NCBI RefSeq assembly: GCF_001998865.1
Contig: NZ_CP019607.1
Location: 1,922,001-1,986,000 of the forward strand
Source of the DNA: Tessaracoccus flavescens
GTDB lineage: Bacteria; Actinomycetota; Actinomycetes; Propionibacteriales; Propionibacteriaceae
Length of the DNA stretch: 64,000 nt
Direction of reading: 5' to 3'
The notes below the pieces were generated by a model. That model worked only from the letters and a program-made list of their open reading frames with translations, ran no database searches and had not been told where the DNA came from. Below are positions 1 through 8,663 of this stretch, piece by piece. Within the stretch, counting starts at the first letter, position 1. The number at the start of each line of letters is the position of its first letter. Both the position numbers and the translations under genes were made by a program.

Positions 1-40
1 TGATGGATCTTCGCCCAGTGTCTTAGAGTCAGGAGGCGGC

Positions 41-397
41 GTGGCCTCGACCTGCACCGAGTGGGATTGGTGGAAGGCATCCCCCGAGAGCCCCAACAGC
101 AAACCGCTCAAGCTCTTCCGAAAACTGCCCGCGCGTGCCCAGGGTGCCTTGTTCCGGATGATGCAACGATGGATTTCGGGTGATCTCAGGCCCGACGGGG
201 GAGACTGCAAGTCACTGGGTAACGGGGTCTACTACTTCCGTTACCGCGACGGGAACAACCAGTATCGCGTTTACTTCAAGATGGTGGGGACGACGGCTCT
301 CGGGCTCCATGCGATCTACAAGAACAAGCAACGGATCCCGCAAGAGGTGATGGACGTCGTGATGGAACGGGCTAGCTCGGGAACTGCACGGACGTAG
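41..397 (+). CDS. higB: HigB/RelE-superfamily toxin of a TAC module
   Basis: Small protein (118 aa) that I place in the HigB/phage Gp49-like branch of RelE-fold mRNA interferases, which cleave mRNA on the ribosome. The sequence shows the family's core: a YYFRYRDG strand with Arg/Tyr-rich surroundings (residues about 64-80) and a C-terminal LHAIYKNKQRIPQEVMDV helix region, which matches the 'LHAFyKK..kTP..ei' end of HigB toxins. The start is GTG with AGGAGG at 31-36, five bases upstream. It is the first gene of a same-strand trio with an XRE antitoxin and a SecB-like chaperone, the order of mycobacterial TAC modules. The promoter would lie at or beyond the left edge of the window. Family is confident; toxicity is inferred. 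Confidence 0.82.
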   Translation: MASTCTEWDWWKASPESPNSKPLKLFRKLPARAQGALFRMMQRWISGDLRPDGGDCKSLGNGVYYFRYRDGNNQYRVYFKMVGTTALGLHAIYKNKQRIPQEVMDVVMERASSGTART

Positions 398-466
398 GAG
401 TTCGCGGCGGGCTTCAAGCCCCACCCAACTGTTCGCTCAGGCTGGCTGGTCTTGGCCTAGAACAGC

Positions 467-490
467 AGGTATCGTTAGAAACCGATAGCT
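467..490. promoter_or_regulatory. Candidate antitoxin operator (inverted repeat)
   Basis: Arms AGGTATCG (467-474) and CGATAGCT (483-490) are reverse complements at 7 of 8 positions with an 8-base spacer. The site lies in the unusually long 126-bp gap between toxin and antitoxin, 34 bp before the antitoxin ATG. Antitoxins of this class autorepress through such palindromes, so this is the best operator candidate; binding is inferred. Confidence 0.45.
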
Positions 491-523
491 CTCCCCCAGG
501 CTGTCGTGAGGAGGAGGAGGCAA

Positions 524-931
524 ATGAACGACTTCATGCGTTCTATGGAGCGCCTGCTTGAAGAGGATGCTGAGTTCCGGGCTGGCTACGACGATGCTGT
601 CGAGCGCGAGCGGATGATCGCGACGCTTGTCGAGTGGCGCGACAAGGCGGGCATGAGTCAGAAGCAGGTCGCCAAGGCTATGGGTGTCGGGCAGTCGACC
701 ATCTCCCAATTTGAGGGCTCCACCGACCCGCGCCTGTCCACCGTGCAGCGGTACGCGCGTGCTGTGGGCGCTAAGGCGCACTTCCTCGTTGGGTCTACCC
801 CCAGCCCTGCCCAGGCGAACTGGCACGTTACGGCTCCGACCCAGCCGTCGAGGCGGGTTTGGGAAGGGGACACTGCTTCCACTACCACCCGTGTCGGAAA
901 CAGCCGCTCCGCGTTTGCAAAGGCAGCCTGA
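524..931 (+). CDS. higA: XRE-family antitoxin with C-terminal tail (TAC antitoxin)
   Basis: 135-aa antitoxin and probable autorepressor. Residues about 44-83 form a classical helix-turn-helix (MSQKQVAKAMGVGQSTISQFEG). After the HTH there is a Pro/Thr/Ser-rich tail of about 45 residues containing two isolated Trp (100 and 113). In TAC antitoxins a tail like this is the chaperone-addiction (ChAD) segment that makes the antitoxin aggregation-prone unless SecB binds it. I chose ATG 524 because a GAGGAGGAGG ribosome site sits just upstream; an in-frame start at 506 would include that site in the protein. Its stop TGA shares one base with the ATG of the chaperone gene (TGATG), implying translational coupling. 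The tail's role is inferred from family precedent. Confidence 0.85.
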   Translation: MNDFMRSMERLLEEDAEFRAGYDDAVERERMIATLVEWRDKAGMSQKQVAKAMGVGQSTISQFEGSTDPRLSTVQRYARAVGAKAHFLVGSTPSPAQANWHVTAPTQPSRRVWEGDTASTTTRVGNSRSAFAKAA

Positions 932-1437
932 TGTCGGAGACGTCTCTCCGTCTGCTGGCGTCGCGGATCGCTGGGCAGGCGGATCTCAAGGATGTGCGGA
1001 CGGCGAAACTCCACGCCGAGATGGCTTTCCCCCCGGCCCCTGGCGCACGGCTTTCATACGAACTGCGCGCCGACTTTGAGTATGGCTTGCCAGAGGAAGA
1101 CGGCGACCCTACTGTCATCTCGGGCGAGTACACCATTCCCTTGTGGATCATTGACGAAGATGGCGAGCGGGACCAGTTCGCAGAACTGTCGTTCGCTCTC
1201 GTGGCGCTTTACGAGGTTCCCGACTCGCCGACGGGGGAGCCCTATCGGCCCGAGGAATGGAACGCGTTCGTCCAGACGACCGGGCAGTTCGCCCTGTATC
1301 CCTTCGCTCGTGAGACAGCTTCGATGCTTTCCACCCGTCTTGGGGTCCCGCCCCTCACGTTAGGGATGCTTCGTCTGCGGCTGGATGAGGATGAGGTGCA
1401 CGACGAGCTTGCGGTTCACGACCCGCGTCCTGACTAG
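931..1437 (+). CDS. SecB-like chaperone of a TAC module
   Basis: 168-aa cytoplasmic protein. The C-terminal third carries the SecB signature: FALYPFARETASMLSTRLG followed by VPPLTL (residues 120-144), matching the 'LFPYARE.IS.L..RGGFP.L.L' segment of SecB. The N-terminal half is a predicted beta-rich region with an acidic stretch. High-GC Gram-positives generally lack export SecB; the SecB-like proteins they do carry, such as Rv1957 of M. tuberculosis, control HigBA-type toxin-antitoxin pairs. Position immediately after, and coupled to, the antitoxin supports that role. The start is set by the TGATG overlap; an in-frame upstream start at 859 would lie inside the antitoxin. Family confident, partner specificity inferred. 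Confidence 0.8.
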   Translation: MSETSLRLLASRIAGQADLKDVRTAKLHAEMAFPPAPGARLSYELRADFEYGLPEEDGDPTVISGEYTIPLWIIDEDGERDQFAELSFALVALYEVPDSPTGEPYRPEEWNAFVQTTGQFALYPFARETASMLSTRLGVPPLTLGMLRLRLDEDEVHDELAVHDPRPD

Positions 1438-1914
1438 GGCGCGGTCCCTGAAGAACTGATCATCCATCGGCATGGAGCGGCCAACCGGCTCACTCGGCGG
1501 GATGACCGCGGCCAACGCGCGGAGCGACCCCTTGCCCCGCGCGGACGAGGAGGCCTCACTGACGGATCGCGTCGACCATTTCGTCGTCAGTGTCGGTGAA
1601 CAAGTGCGCGGGTCCGCCGTGCCCGTCGTACTGCACGGAACACGGTGGCGCAGCCGCGGATCTCGAGGTCTTGTGAGTCGGGAGCTCTGGGGGCAGCCGG
1701 TGGCATCTGAAGATGGCGTCGAGCCGCGAGCGAACTCGACGGCCCGCTCAGCCTCGTCCGGCGCGCCCCTGGCAGGGGCCGGGTTCGATCCGCGCACCCA
1801 AAGCTGCGCGACCCCGCTGCACGGATGCTCACCTGGCGGGGGTAGAGTTTGACTTCCTGAGATTCCTGAGAGAATCTTGGGGAGGTCAGTACGACAAGTT
1901 GTAGGGAGTGCTCT
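1438..1914. other. Intergenic stretch without an identifiable gene
   Basis: 477 bp between the TAC module and the metallopeptidase. Reading frames here have the composition of chance frames in GC-rich DNA and none resembles a protein family. A GGTTCGATCC string near 1782-1791 resembles a tRNA T-loop but its flanks do not pair. The sequence GGGAG at 1903-1907 serves the downstream gene. Confidence 0.4.
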
Positions 1915-2748
1915 GTGCGCAAGTGGATCGCCGCCGCGGCCGTCGGCGTCACCGCAGCCCTCGCCTCCGTCGTCGCGACGACCGCCACCGCACTTCCGCT
2001 GGCACCCACCCCCGTCGCGCCGGTCACCGGCATCCCGAACCCCTGCGCGTCGACCAAGCCGTTCCCCGAGGACGCGTCGATCGCCGAGCTCAAGGCCGGG
2101 ATCACCGAGAACTTCGGCTTCGAGCTGACCGGATCCCAGTGGACTGGGGAGCGTCGCCCCTCGATCAAGATCCTGTGGCAGACCCTCGACGCGATGGAGT
2201 GCACCACCTACCGGGCCGACCTCCAGAAGAAGGTCGACGGCAACGTCGGGTTCAACGCCTCCAACATCGGCGGCTACGCCTGGGGCGACTGGAGCCTCAC
2301 CAAGACGGGCTACGTCACCTTCGACTTCTCCAAGTTCCAGAAGGCGCTCGACTCCGGAGACGAAGGCCGCCTCACCCGCCTCGTCGCCCACGAGCTCGCC
2401 CACGTGCTGAACTCCGACCGCTACTCCGATCCCGAGTACTGGACGATCTTCAAGAAGCTGCACGCCTCCGAGGGCCGCTTCTCCCAGTACGCAGGCAGCA
2501 GCGTCACCGAGACCTTCGCCGACGTCGTCGGCTACTACGTCGGACGCTGCGCGCTCGACAACCCGTACGACACCGGCAAGTACGACGCCTACTACGAGTA
2601 CGCGAAGACCTACGTCTTCGGCGGCAAGGAGTTCGGCCCCGCCCCCGGCGAGACCATGAACTGCACCGTCCCGTCCGCGGACGCCGAGCTGCCGATGCCC
2701 GGAGCCGAGCCCACCGCCGAGTGGCTCGAGGGCCTCTCCGGCGAGTGA
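1915..2748 (+). CDS. Secreted zinc metallopeptidase-like protein
   Basis: 277-aa exported protein. It begins with a Sec-type signal peptide (MRKW, Ala/Val-rich core, cleavage likely near residue 26 in ATALP). The mature part contains VAHELAHVLN at 157-166, an HExxH zinc motif (His159, Glu160, His163), and TETFADVVGYYVG at 198-210, whose Glu/Asp could supply the third ligand and a stabilising residue as in gluzincins. Four Cys in the mature chain may form disulfides. The start is GTG with GGGAG upstream. It stands alone, followed on the same strand by a small membrane-anchored protein. The substrate is unknown; I do not recognise a named subfamily. Confidence 0.75.
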   Translation: MRKWIAAAAVGVTAALASVVATTATALPLAPTPVAPVTGIPNPCASTKPFPEDASIAELKAGITENFGFELTGSQWTGERRPSIKILWQTLDAMECTTYRADLQKKVDGNVGFNASNIGGYAWGDWSLTKTGYVTFDFSKFQKALDSGDEGRLTRLVAHELAHVLNSDRYSDPEYWTIFKKLHASEGRFSQYAGSSVTETFADVVGYYVGRCALDNPYDTGKYDAYYEYAKTYVFGGKEFGPAPGETMNCTVPSADAELPMPGAEPTAEWLEGLSGE

Positions 2749-2787
2749 ACCGCCACCGCTGACCCGAACGGTCGGCATGCTTGAGCA

Positions 2788-3273
2788 ATGTCCAAGCGCT
2801 CCCTCTGGATCCTGATCGGCGTGGTCATCGTCGCCGCCGTCGCCATTGTCTCCGCCATCTTCGTCTCCGGTCTGATCCTGGCCACCGACGCCAAGGACGG
2901 CGACGAGATCTGTCAGCGGGAGGCCCGCTCCGACTCGTGCACCGACCTCACGCCCGAAGTGATCGGCGACCTGATGCAGATGGAACTGCCAGACAGCGTC
3001 ACCGTCGAGAGTTCCGAGTACCAGCAGTTCCAGGACTGGCACCTCGAGGCGACCTTCGTCGTCCCGCCCGAGGACGTCGCGGCCTGGGAAGAGACCCTCG
3101 GCGCCTACCCGGCCCCGACGACCGAGCAGTGCCTCGGTAAACCGGACCTCGGGCCCGACCAGGTCTGCGCCATGATCAGCGCCGAGGAGGGCGACGGCGA
3201 GCAGCGCAGCTACATCCGGGCCGACCAGGCCGACGGCAGCGTCAAGGTGGCCGTGGAGGCCATCGGATTCTGA
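2788..3273 (+). CDS. Membrane-anchored hypothetical protein
   Basis: 161 aa with one N-terminal membrane segment (residues about 6-32, SLWILIGVVIVAAVAIVSAIF...) and a short positive N-terminus, so the remaining 125 or so residues are predicted outside the cell. The external part is acidic and carries four Cys in two short groups (ICQREARSDSC and about residues 112-130), suggesting disulfides. I recognise no family. It lies 39 bp after the metallopeptidase and may be cotranscribed with it. Confidence 0.6.
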   Translation: MSKRSLWILIGVVIVAAVAIVSAIFVSGLILATDAKDGDEICQREARSDSCTDLTPEVIGDLMQMELPDSVTVESSEYQQFQDWHLEATFVVPPEDVAAWEETLGAYPAPTTEQCLGKPDLGPDQVCAMISAEEGDGEQRSYIRADQADGSVKVAVEAIGF

Positions 3274-3339
3274 CCCGACGGTAAGCTTCTGCCGAGCCCG
3301 GGACGCGGGCCTCACACCACCGATTTCCGTGGAGGAAGC

Positions 3340-4386
3340 ATGCCCGAGGTTGCCGCCTACGCCGTCGACTCGCCCACCGGCGACTACCACCCGACCACCA
3401 TCACGCGCCGCGAGCCCGGCCCGACCGAGGTCTTCTTCGACATCCACTACGCGGGCATCTGCCACTCCGACATCCACACCGCGCGCGGCGAGTGGGGACC
3501 GATCACCTACCCCTTCGTCGGCGGCCACGAGATCGCGGGCGTCGTCAGCCAGGTCGGCTCCGAGGTGACCAAGTTCAAGGTCGGCGACCGGGTCGGCGTC
3601 GGCTGCTTCGTCGACTCGTGCCGCGAGTGCGAGATGTGCAGGCAGGGCGAGGAGCAGTTCTGCACCTCACGCCCCGGCACCGTGTGGACCTACAACGGCG
3701 TCGGCCGCGACGGCCTCCCCACCAACGGCGGCTACTCCAAGGGCATCACCGTCGAGCAGGACTACCTGATCCGCGTCCCCGACGAGGTCAGCCTCGAGCA
3801 CGCCGCACCGCTGATGTGCGCGGGCATCACCACCTACAACCCGCTCAAGCGCTGGGGCGCCGGCCCCGGCAAGCGCGTCGGCATCGTCGGCATGGGTGGC
3901 CTGGGCCACATGGGTGTGCAGTTCGCGGCCGCCCTCGGCGCCGAGACGATCGTGCTCGGCCGCACCCTCGCCAAGCGCGACGACGGCCTGGCTCTCGGTG
4001 CCAGCGACTACGTCTCGACCCAGGACGCCGACGCAATGAAGGCCCTTCGCGGCAGCTTCGACCTGATCCTCTCGACCATCTCCGACGGCATCGACCTCAA
4101 CGCCATGCTCGGGCTGCTCAAGGCTCACGGTGTGCTGGTCAACGTCGGGCTCCCCCAGAACTCGTCGACGTTCGACATCGGCGTGCTCACCGGTCAGGCC
4201 CGCGTGCTAGCCGGGTCGAACATCGGCGGCATCGCCGAGACCCAGGCCATGCTCGACTTCTGCGCCGAACACGACCTGCGGCCCATCGTCGAGGTGATCA
4301 GCGCGGACAAGATCAACGAGGCCTACGAAAACGTCGTCTCGTCGAAGGTCCGCTACCGCTACGTGATCGACGCTTCCACCATCTGA
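3340..4386 (+). CDS. Zinc-dependent NAD(P) alcohol dehydrogenase (CAD-like)
   Basis: 348-aa medium-chain dehydrogenase/reductase that interconverts primary alcohols and aldehydes. Visible motifs are the catalytic zinc ligands in YAGICHSDIH and GGHEIAGVV, the structural zinc cluster CRECEMC...QFC (about residues 94-108), and the Rossmann fingerprint GIVGMGGLGHMGVQ (about 183-196). Overall layout matches the cinnamyl-alcohol-dehydrogenase/YahK group, which usually prefers NADPH. ATG follows GGAGG by five bases. A strong hairpin follows the stop. Physiological substrate cannot be told from sequence. Confidence 0.9.
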   Translation: MPEVAAYAVDSPTGDYHPTTITRREPGPTEVFFDIHYAGICHSDIHTARGEWGPITYPFVGGHEIAGVVSQVGSEVTKFKVGDRVGVGCFVDSCRECEMCRQGEEQFCTSRPGTVWTYNGVGRDGLPTNGGYSKGITVEQDYLIRVPDEVSLEHAAPLMCAGITTYNPLKRWGAGPGKRVGIVGMGGLGHMGVQFAAALGAETIVLGRTLAKRDDGLALGASDYVSTQDADAMKALRGSFDLILSTISDGIDLNAMLGLLKAHGVLVNVGLPQNSSTFDIGVLTGQARVLAGSNIGGIAETQAMLDFCAEHDLRPIVEVISADKINEAYENVVSSKVRYRYVIDASTI

Positions 4387-4390
4387 CGGT

Positions 4391-4425
4391 CCTGCCCCGG
4401 CGTCCTCACCGGCGCCCGGGGCAGG
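4391..4425. terminator. Hairpin terminator after alcohol dehydrogenase
   Basis: Arms CCTGCCCCGG (4391-4400) and CCGGGGCAGG (4416-4425) are perfectly complementary with a 15-base loop, just after the stop at 4386. No T-tract follows, which is common in this window. From here to 4704 I see nothing that supports a gene. Confidence 0.6.
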
Positions 4426-4704
4426 TCAGAGCCACCTCTGGAAGCGGGGCGCGCAAGACTAGCACAGCGCGCCCGACGCACTTGCCGCACCCCCTGGTCC
4501 GCGGCGCGACAAGGGGTGGAATGATGTCGCATGCAGGCACAGCGTCCACTGTCCTGCGGCCGGCCGGGTCGGCCCGACAGCTCCCGGCACTCGGGCCGAC
4601 CCTTGGGGCCGACCGTGGTCTGGACGCTTACCTGCCGCTCAGCGTCGAGCGCCCAAACTTCCCCTCATCCGTCGCGCGCTCGTATGGTTGCTCCCGGAGG
4701 CGAC

Positions 4705-6024
4705 GTGAGCAACAACGGATACGGCCGGGCGGCATGGGTGGTCTGGGGAGTCGGACTCTTCGCCTACGCCGTCGTCGTGATGCACCGCACCTCGCTCGGC
4801 GTCGCCGGGCTCGAGGCGGCCGACCACTTCAACACCACGCCCGGCGTGATCTCCACCTTCGTCGTCCTCCAGCTCGCCACCTACGCCATCGCCCAGGTAC
4901 CCGTCGGCCTGCTGCTCGACCGGTTCGGCTCCCGCATCCTTCTCACGGCGGGCGTCCTGTTGGCCGGGGGAGGGCAGGTGCTGCTCGCCTTCGCCGAGGA
5001 TCTCCCGCTCGCCTACGCGGCCCGGCTCCTGCTCGGCGTCGGCGACGCCTGCATCTTCAACTCCGTGCTCAGGCTGCTTCCCCGCTGGTTCGACGCGAGA
5101 AGGGTGCCCGTCCTCAGCCAGGTCACCGGCATGTTCGCGGCCATCGGCCAGATCGCGGCAGTGGGGGTCGTGCTCCCCCTGATCCAGGGCTACGGCTGGA
5201 CGACCGGCCTGCTGATCGCGTCGACGACGTGCGTGGTCTCCGCGGTCGCGTCGGCCGTATTCGTGCGCAACTCGCCCCGGGGTGAGCCGACCGCGGTGGT
5301 GGCCGACCCGCTGCGCGAGATCCCGCGCAACATCCTCGGCGTGACGAAGCATCCCGCCACCCAGCTCGGCTTCTGGATCCACTTCACCTCCGGCTTCTCG
5401 ATGAACACGTTCCTGTTCATGTGGGGCATGCCGTACCTCATCGTCGGGCAGGGCCTCAGCCAGCTCGAGGCGTCAGGACTGTTCACGCTGCTGTCGGTCG
5501 CGTCGATGGTCGCCGGGCCCATCGTCGGGGCGCTGACGGCGCGCCACCCGCTGCGCCGCAGCAACCTCGCGCTCATCGTGATCGGCAGCCTGATCGTCGC
5601 CTGGACGCTCGTGCTCGCCTGGCCGGGAAAGGCCCCCGCGCTGCTGCTGTTCGTGCTCGTGATCGTGATCGCAGTCAACGGCCCCGGAACCGGCATCGGG
5701 TTCGACTTCCCGCGCACCAACCTCCCCGTCACCCGCCTCGGCGCGGCCAACGGTGTCGTGATCGCCGGCGGCTTCACCGGCGGCACCGTCCTGATCCTGG
5801 TGATGGGCGTCTTCCTCGACTGGATCGCCGGAGGCGAGCAGTACACCGCCCAGGATCTGCGCTGGGCCTGGATGCTGCAGGCGCCGTTCTTCGCGATCGG
5901 CATCGCGGGCATCCTGCTCAGCCGTCGGCGACTCCGCGCGCTGATGGCCGCTCAGGGCGTCATCGTGCCGAGCTGGCGCGAGGTGGTCGAGCGGATCCGG
6001 CGCAGCCGCGGATCGGCCGGCTGA
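4705..6024 (+). CDS. MFS transporter
   Basis: 439-aa permease with 12 predicted membrane helices. The MFS motif A region appears as VPVGLLLDRFGSR between helices 2 and 3. I prefer GTG 4705 (MSNNGYGRAAWVVWG), preceded by GGAGG at 4696-4700, over upstream in-frame starts whose leader has no transporter character. It ends four bases before the stop of the convergent prs gene. Substrate unknown; the sequence does not identify a characterised subfamily. Confidence 0.82.
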   Translation: MSNNGYGRAAWVVWGVGLFAYAVVVMHRTSLGVAGLEAADHFNTTPGVISTFVVLQLATYAIAQVPVGLLLDRFGSRILLTAGVLLAGGGQVLLAFAEDLPLAYAARLLLGVGDACIFNSVLRLLPRWFDARRVPVLSQVTGMFAAIGQIAAVGVVLPLIQGYGWTTGLLIASTTCVVSAVASAVFVRNSPRGEPTAVVADPLREIPRNILGVTKHPATQLGFWIHFTSGFSMNTFLFMWGMPYLIVGQGLSQLEASGLFTLLSVASMVAGPIVGALTARHPLRRSNLALIVIGSLIVAWTLVLAWPGKAPALLLFVLVIVIAVNGPGTGIGFDFPRTNLPVTRLGAANGVVIAGGFTGGTVLILVMGVFLDWIAGGEQYTAQDLRWAWMLQAPFFAIGIAGILLSRRRLRALMAAQGVIVPSWREVVERIRRSRGSAG

Positions 6025-6028
6025 CCCT

Positions 6029-7012
6029 CTAGAACAGACCCTCGGGCGCCTGGGGCGGGGGAGCGTAGGCGGGGTCGACACCGTTGAACAGCTTGCTCAC
6101 GGAACGGCCCCGGTGGATCCGGTCGATCGCATCGGCGAACAGCCCCGCGACGCTGAGATGCTGCAGCCCCGGGAAGTGCGCGGGGGCGGGGACAGTGTTG
6201 GTCGAGACCACCTCCGTGATCCGCGACGACGAGGTGAGCCGCTCCACGGCCTTGCCCGTGAACAGCCCGTGCGTGCAGGCAACCGAGACCTCGTTGCAGC
6301 CGAAGTCGCCCAGCCGGTTGACGATCTCCATGATCGAGCCGCCGGTGGCGATCTCGTCGTCGAGGACGATCGCCTTCTTGCCCGTGACGTCGCCGACGAT
6401 GGAATCGATCACAACGCGGTCGTCTGCGAAGCGCTGCTTCGAGCCAGCGGCGACCGGAAGGTTCAGCAGCCGGGACAGCAGCGTCGCCTGCTTCGCGTTG
6501 CCCAGGTCGGGCGAGACGACCACGTGGTTGCTGAGGTCGCGGCCGCGGTAATGGTCGGCCAGCACCCCGAGCGCGGTCAGATGATCGACCGGAACAGAGA
6601 AGAATCCGTGCACCTGCGGGGCGTGCAGCGCCATCGTCAGCACCCTGTCGACGCCCGCCGTCGACAGCATGTCGGCCACGAGTCGGCCGCCGAGCGAGAT
6701 GCGCGAGGCGTCCTTCTTGTCCGAGCGCGCGTACGCGTAGTGCGGCATGACGGCGGTGATCTGGCGCGCGGAGGCTCCACGGGCAGCGTCGATCATCAGG
6801 AGCAGCTCCATCAGGTGCTCCTGCGTCGGAGGCACGAGCGGCTGGACGATGTAGACGTCGCGTTGGCGGCAGTTCGCGAGCAACTGTGCCTGGAGGCAGT
6901 CGTTGCTGAACCGGGAGATCTTCACGCCGGACCGCTCCACCCCGAGGTGGTCGCAGATCTCATCGGCCAGAGCCGGATGCGCGGAGCCGGAGAAAACGAC
7001 GATGCCCTTCAC
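6029..7012 (-). CDS. prs: Ribose-phosphate pyrophosphokinase (PRPP synthetase)
   Basis: 327-aa cytosolic enzyme making PRPP from ribose 5-phosphate and ATP, for nucleotide, His, Trp and NAD synthesis. Family landmarks are KGIVVFSGSAHPALADEIC at the N-terminus, the DAARGASARQITAVMPHYAYARSDKK flexible-loop/ATP region (here followed by the KKD element), and the PRPP loop VLDDEIATGGS. The start is GTG 7012 with AGGAAAGG upstream; longer readings add a non-homologous N-terminus. Two features differ from housekeeping Prs: the PRPP loop reads DDEIATGGS rather than DDmIdTaGT, and the N-terminal region is divergent, so this may be a second, divergent paralog. It is divergently arranged with the CNNM pair. 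Confidence 0.85.
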   Translation of the reverse strand: MKGIVVFSGSAHPALADEICDHLGVERSGVKISRFSNDCLQAQLLANCRQRDVYIVQPLVPPTQEHLMELLLMIDAARGASARQITAVMPHYAYARSDKKDASRISLGGRLVADMLSTAGVDRVLTMALHAPQVHGFFSVPVDHLTALGVLADHYRGRDLSNHVVVSPDLGNAKQATLLSRLLNLPVAAGSKQRFADDRVVIDSIVGDVTGKKAIVLDDEIATGGSIMEIVNRLGDFGCNEVSVACTHGLFTGKAVERLTSSSRITEVVSTNTVPAPAHFPGLQHLSVAGLFADAIDRIHRGRSVSKLFNGVDPAYAPPPQAPEGLF

Positions 7013-7316
7013 AAAGTGGCCTTTCCTCGGATATGGGGACCAGCCTAGCGACGAAGAATCCCCGACGTGATGCGCCCAGCCAAAGCGGACGGTGCGCGCA
7101 GGCACAGCGACCCGTGACGTGGCGGGGGTAAGAGGGAAGGCGACGCTCGCCCGCAGGCCTCCCGGCGCGTGGGTCGTGCCCATTGCGGCGAAGCAGCTCT
7201 GCGCGAACGCAAACTCCCCAGATGATCGTCTGCCTGGGTTTGACTGCAATACTGTTCGTCATGCCATGCACTGACTCGGAGGGCCATAAACGCACCCCTG
7301 AATCCGGGGTCGCCAC
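7013..7316. other. Divergent promoter region between prs and CNNM genes
   Basis: 304 bp between divergent starts, so it must hold promoters for both directions. I find the Shine-Dalgarno for prs at its left edge but no convincing -35/-10 pair and no coding signal. Confidence 0.4.
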
Positions 7317-8663
7317 GTGAGTCCGTTAGTTTCTCTGCTCGTCGGTGTGCTCGTGGTCCTCGTGATCACCGCAGCCACCGCCTACTTCGTCGCCCAGGAG
7401 TTCGCCTACGTGGCGGTCGACCGGTCCCGGCTCGCCGCGCGAGCCGCCGCAGGTGACCCGAAGGCCGTCCGAACCCTCGAGATCACGCGCCGCACCTCCT
7501 TCGTGCTGTCCGGCGCCCAGCTCGGCATCACCGTCACCGGCCTGCTGGTCGGTTACGTCGCCGAACCCCTCATCGGCCAGGCGCTCGGCCACCTCATCTC
7601 CGGTGGGACGCTCACTGCCGTCTCCGTCGCGATCGGCGGCTTCGTCGCGATCGCCTTCTCCACGCTGGTCCAGATGCTGCTCGGCGAGCTGTTCCCCAAG
7701 AACTACGCCATCGCCCGCAGCGAGCAGGTCGCCGATGCGCTTGCGCCGTCGACGAAGCTCTACCTGACCATCTTCGGCCCGCTGATCTGGGTGTTCGACA
7801 AGTCGGCCGAGCTGCTGCTGCGCGCGCTGCGCATCGAGCCCGTGCACGACGTCGAGTCGGCCGTCACCGCCACCGACCTCGAGCGCGTGGTCGCCGACTC
7901 GCGCTCCGCGGGGACTCTGCCCGACGAGATCGGCTCGGTCATCGACCGGATCATCGACTTCCCCCGCCGCGACGTCGAGCACGCCATGGTGCCGCGGGTG
8001 CGGGTCGACGTCCTGCGTGACAGCGCCACCATCGCCCAGGCCCGGGAGAAGATGGCCACCGGCCACACCCGCTACCCAGTGATCGCGGAGAACAACGACG
8101 TGGTCGGCCTCGTCGAACTGGTCGACGTCCTCGACCATCCAGCCGACTCGACCCGCCCCGTCACGACCATCGTGCGCAAGGCGCTCTTCCTGCCCGTGTT
8201 CATGTCGCTGCCCGACGCCCAGGCCGCGCTGCGTGAGGCAGGTCAGGAGCTGGCGTGCGTGCTGGACGAGTTCGGCGGCTTCGTCGGCATTGTCACCGTC
8301 GAGGACCTGGTCGAGGAGATCGTCGGCGACATCGTCGACGAGCACGACCTCGATCCCAACCCCGACGACGACATTCACGTCTTGATGGGCTCGACCCCGC
8401 TCGACGAGGTGGAACGCCTGATCGGTCACCGCCTCCCCGAGGGCGACTACGAGACCCTCGGCGGCCTGCTGATCCACGAGATGGGCGACCTGCCGGAGGT
8501 CGGCTCGCTGATCCAGGTGAGGCTGGAGCCGAGCATCGGGGAGAAGACCCTGCACGACGACGCCCCCGTCACCGTCGTCACGTTCGAGGTGCTGACCATC
8601 GAGCGGCACGTGCCCGGGAGGGTGCGCGTCGAGGTCACCACCGAGGAAGAGGAGCAGGCATGA
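7317..8663 (+). CDS. CNNM/CorC-type membrane protein (DUF21-CBS-CorC), first of a pair
   Basis: 448 aa. Order of domains: CNNM transmembrane domain (DUF21, about residues 1-195, with three to four hydrophobic helices and the typical LGITVTGLLVGYVAEP and LLGELFPKNYAI motifs), a CBS pair (about 215-340, with MVPRVRVDVLR and VLDEFGGFVGIVTVEDLVEEIVGDI), and a C-terminal CorC_HlyC transporter-associated domain. This family is linked to Mg2+ and other cation efflux and resistance. Its stop overlaps the next gene's ATG (ATGA), so the two are translated as a unit, probably forming a heterodimer. Start is GTG 7317 with a weak ribosome site. Confidence 0.88.
   Translation: MSPLVSLLVGVLVVLVITAATAYFVAQEFAYVAVDRSRLAARAAAGDPKAVRTLEITRRTSFVLSGAQLGITVTGLLVGYVAEPLIGQALGHLISGGTLTAVSVAIGGFVAIAFSTLVQMLLGELFPKNYAIARSEQVADALAPSTKLYLTIFGPLIWVFDKSAELLLRALRIEPVHDVESAVTATDLERVVADSRSAGTLPDEIGSVIDRIIDFPRRDVEHAMVPRVRVDVLRDSATIAQAREKMATGHTRYPVIAENNDVVGLVELVDVLDHPADSTRPVTTIVRKALFLPVFMSLPDAQAALREAGQELACVLDEFGGFVGIVTVEDLVEEIVGDIVDEHDLDPNPDDDIHVLMGSTPLDEVERLIGHRLPEGDYETLGGLLIHEMGDLPEVGSLIQVRLEPSIGEKTLHDDAPVTVVTFEVLTIERHVPGRVRVEVTTEEEEQA

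Noticed and set aside
931-1437. Export SecB for general protein secretion
   Set aside because: Position in a toxin-antitoxin operon and the high-GC Gram-positive context favour a TAC chaperone.
1770-1800. tRNA-like T-loop (GGGTTCGATCC)
   Set aside because: The bases flanking TTCGATC cannot form a 5-bp T stem and no anticodon or acceptor arms are found nearby.
1360-3528. Minus-strand open frame of 722 codons
   Set aside because: Covers three plausible plus-strand genes in antisense and shows no family resemblance.
7240-7262. TTGACT-type -35 promoter for the CNNM operon
   Set aside because: No acceptable -10 hexamer at 16-18 bp downstream; too weak to list.
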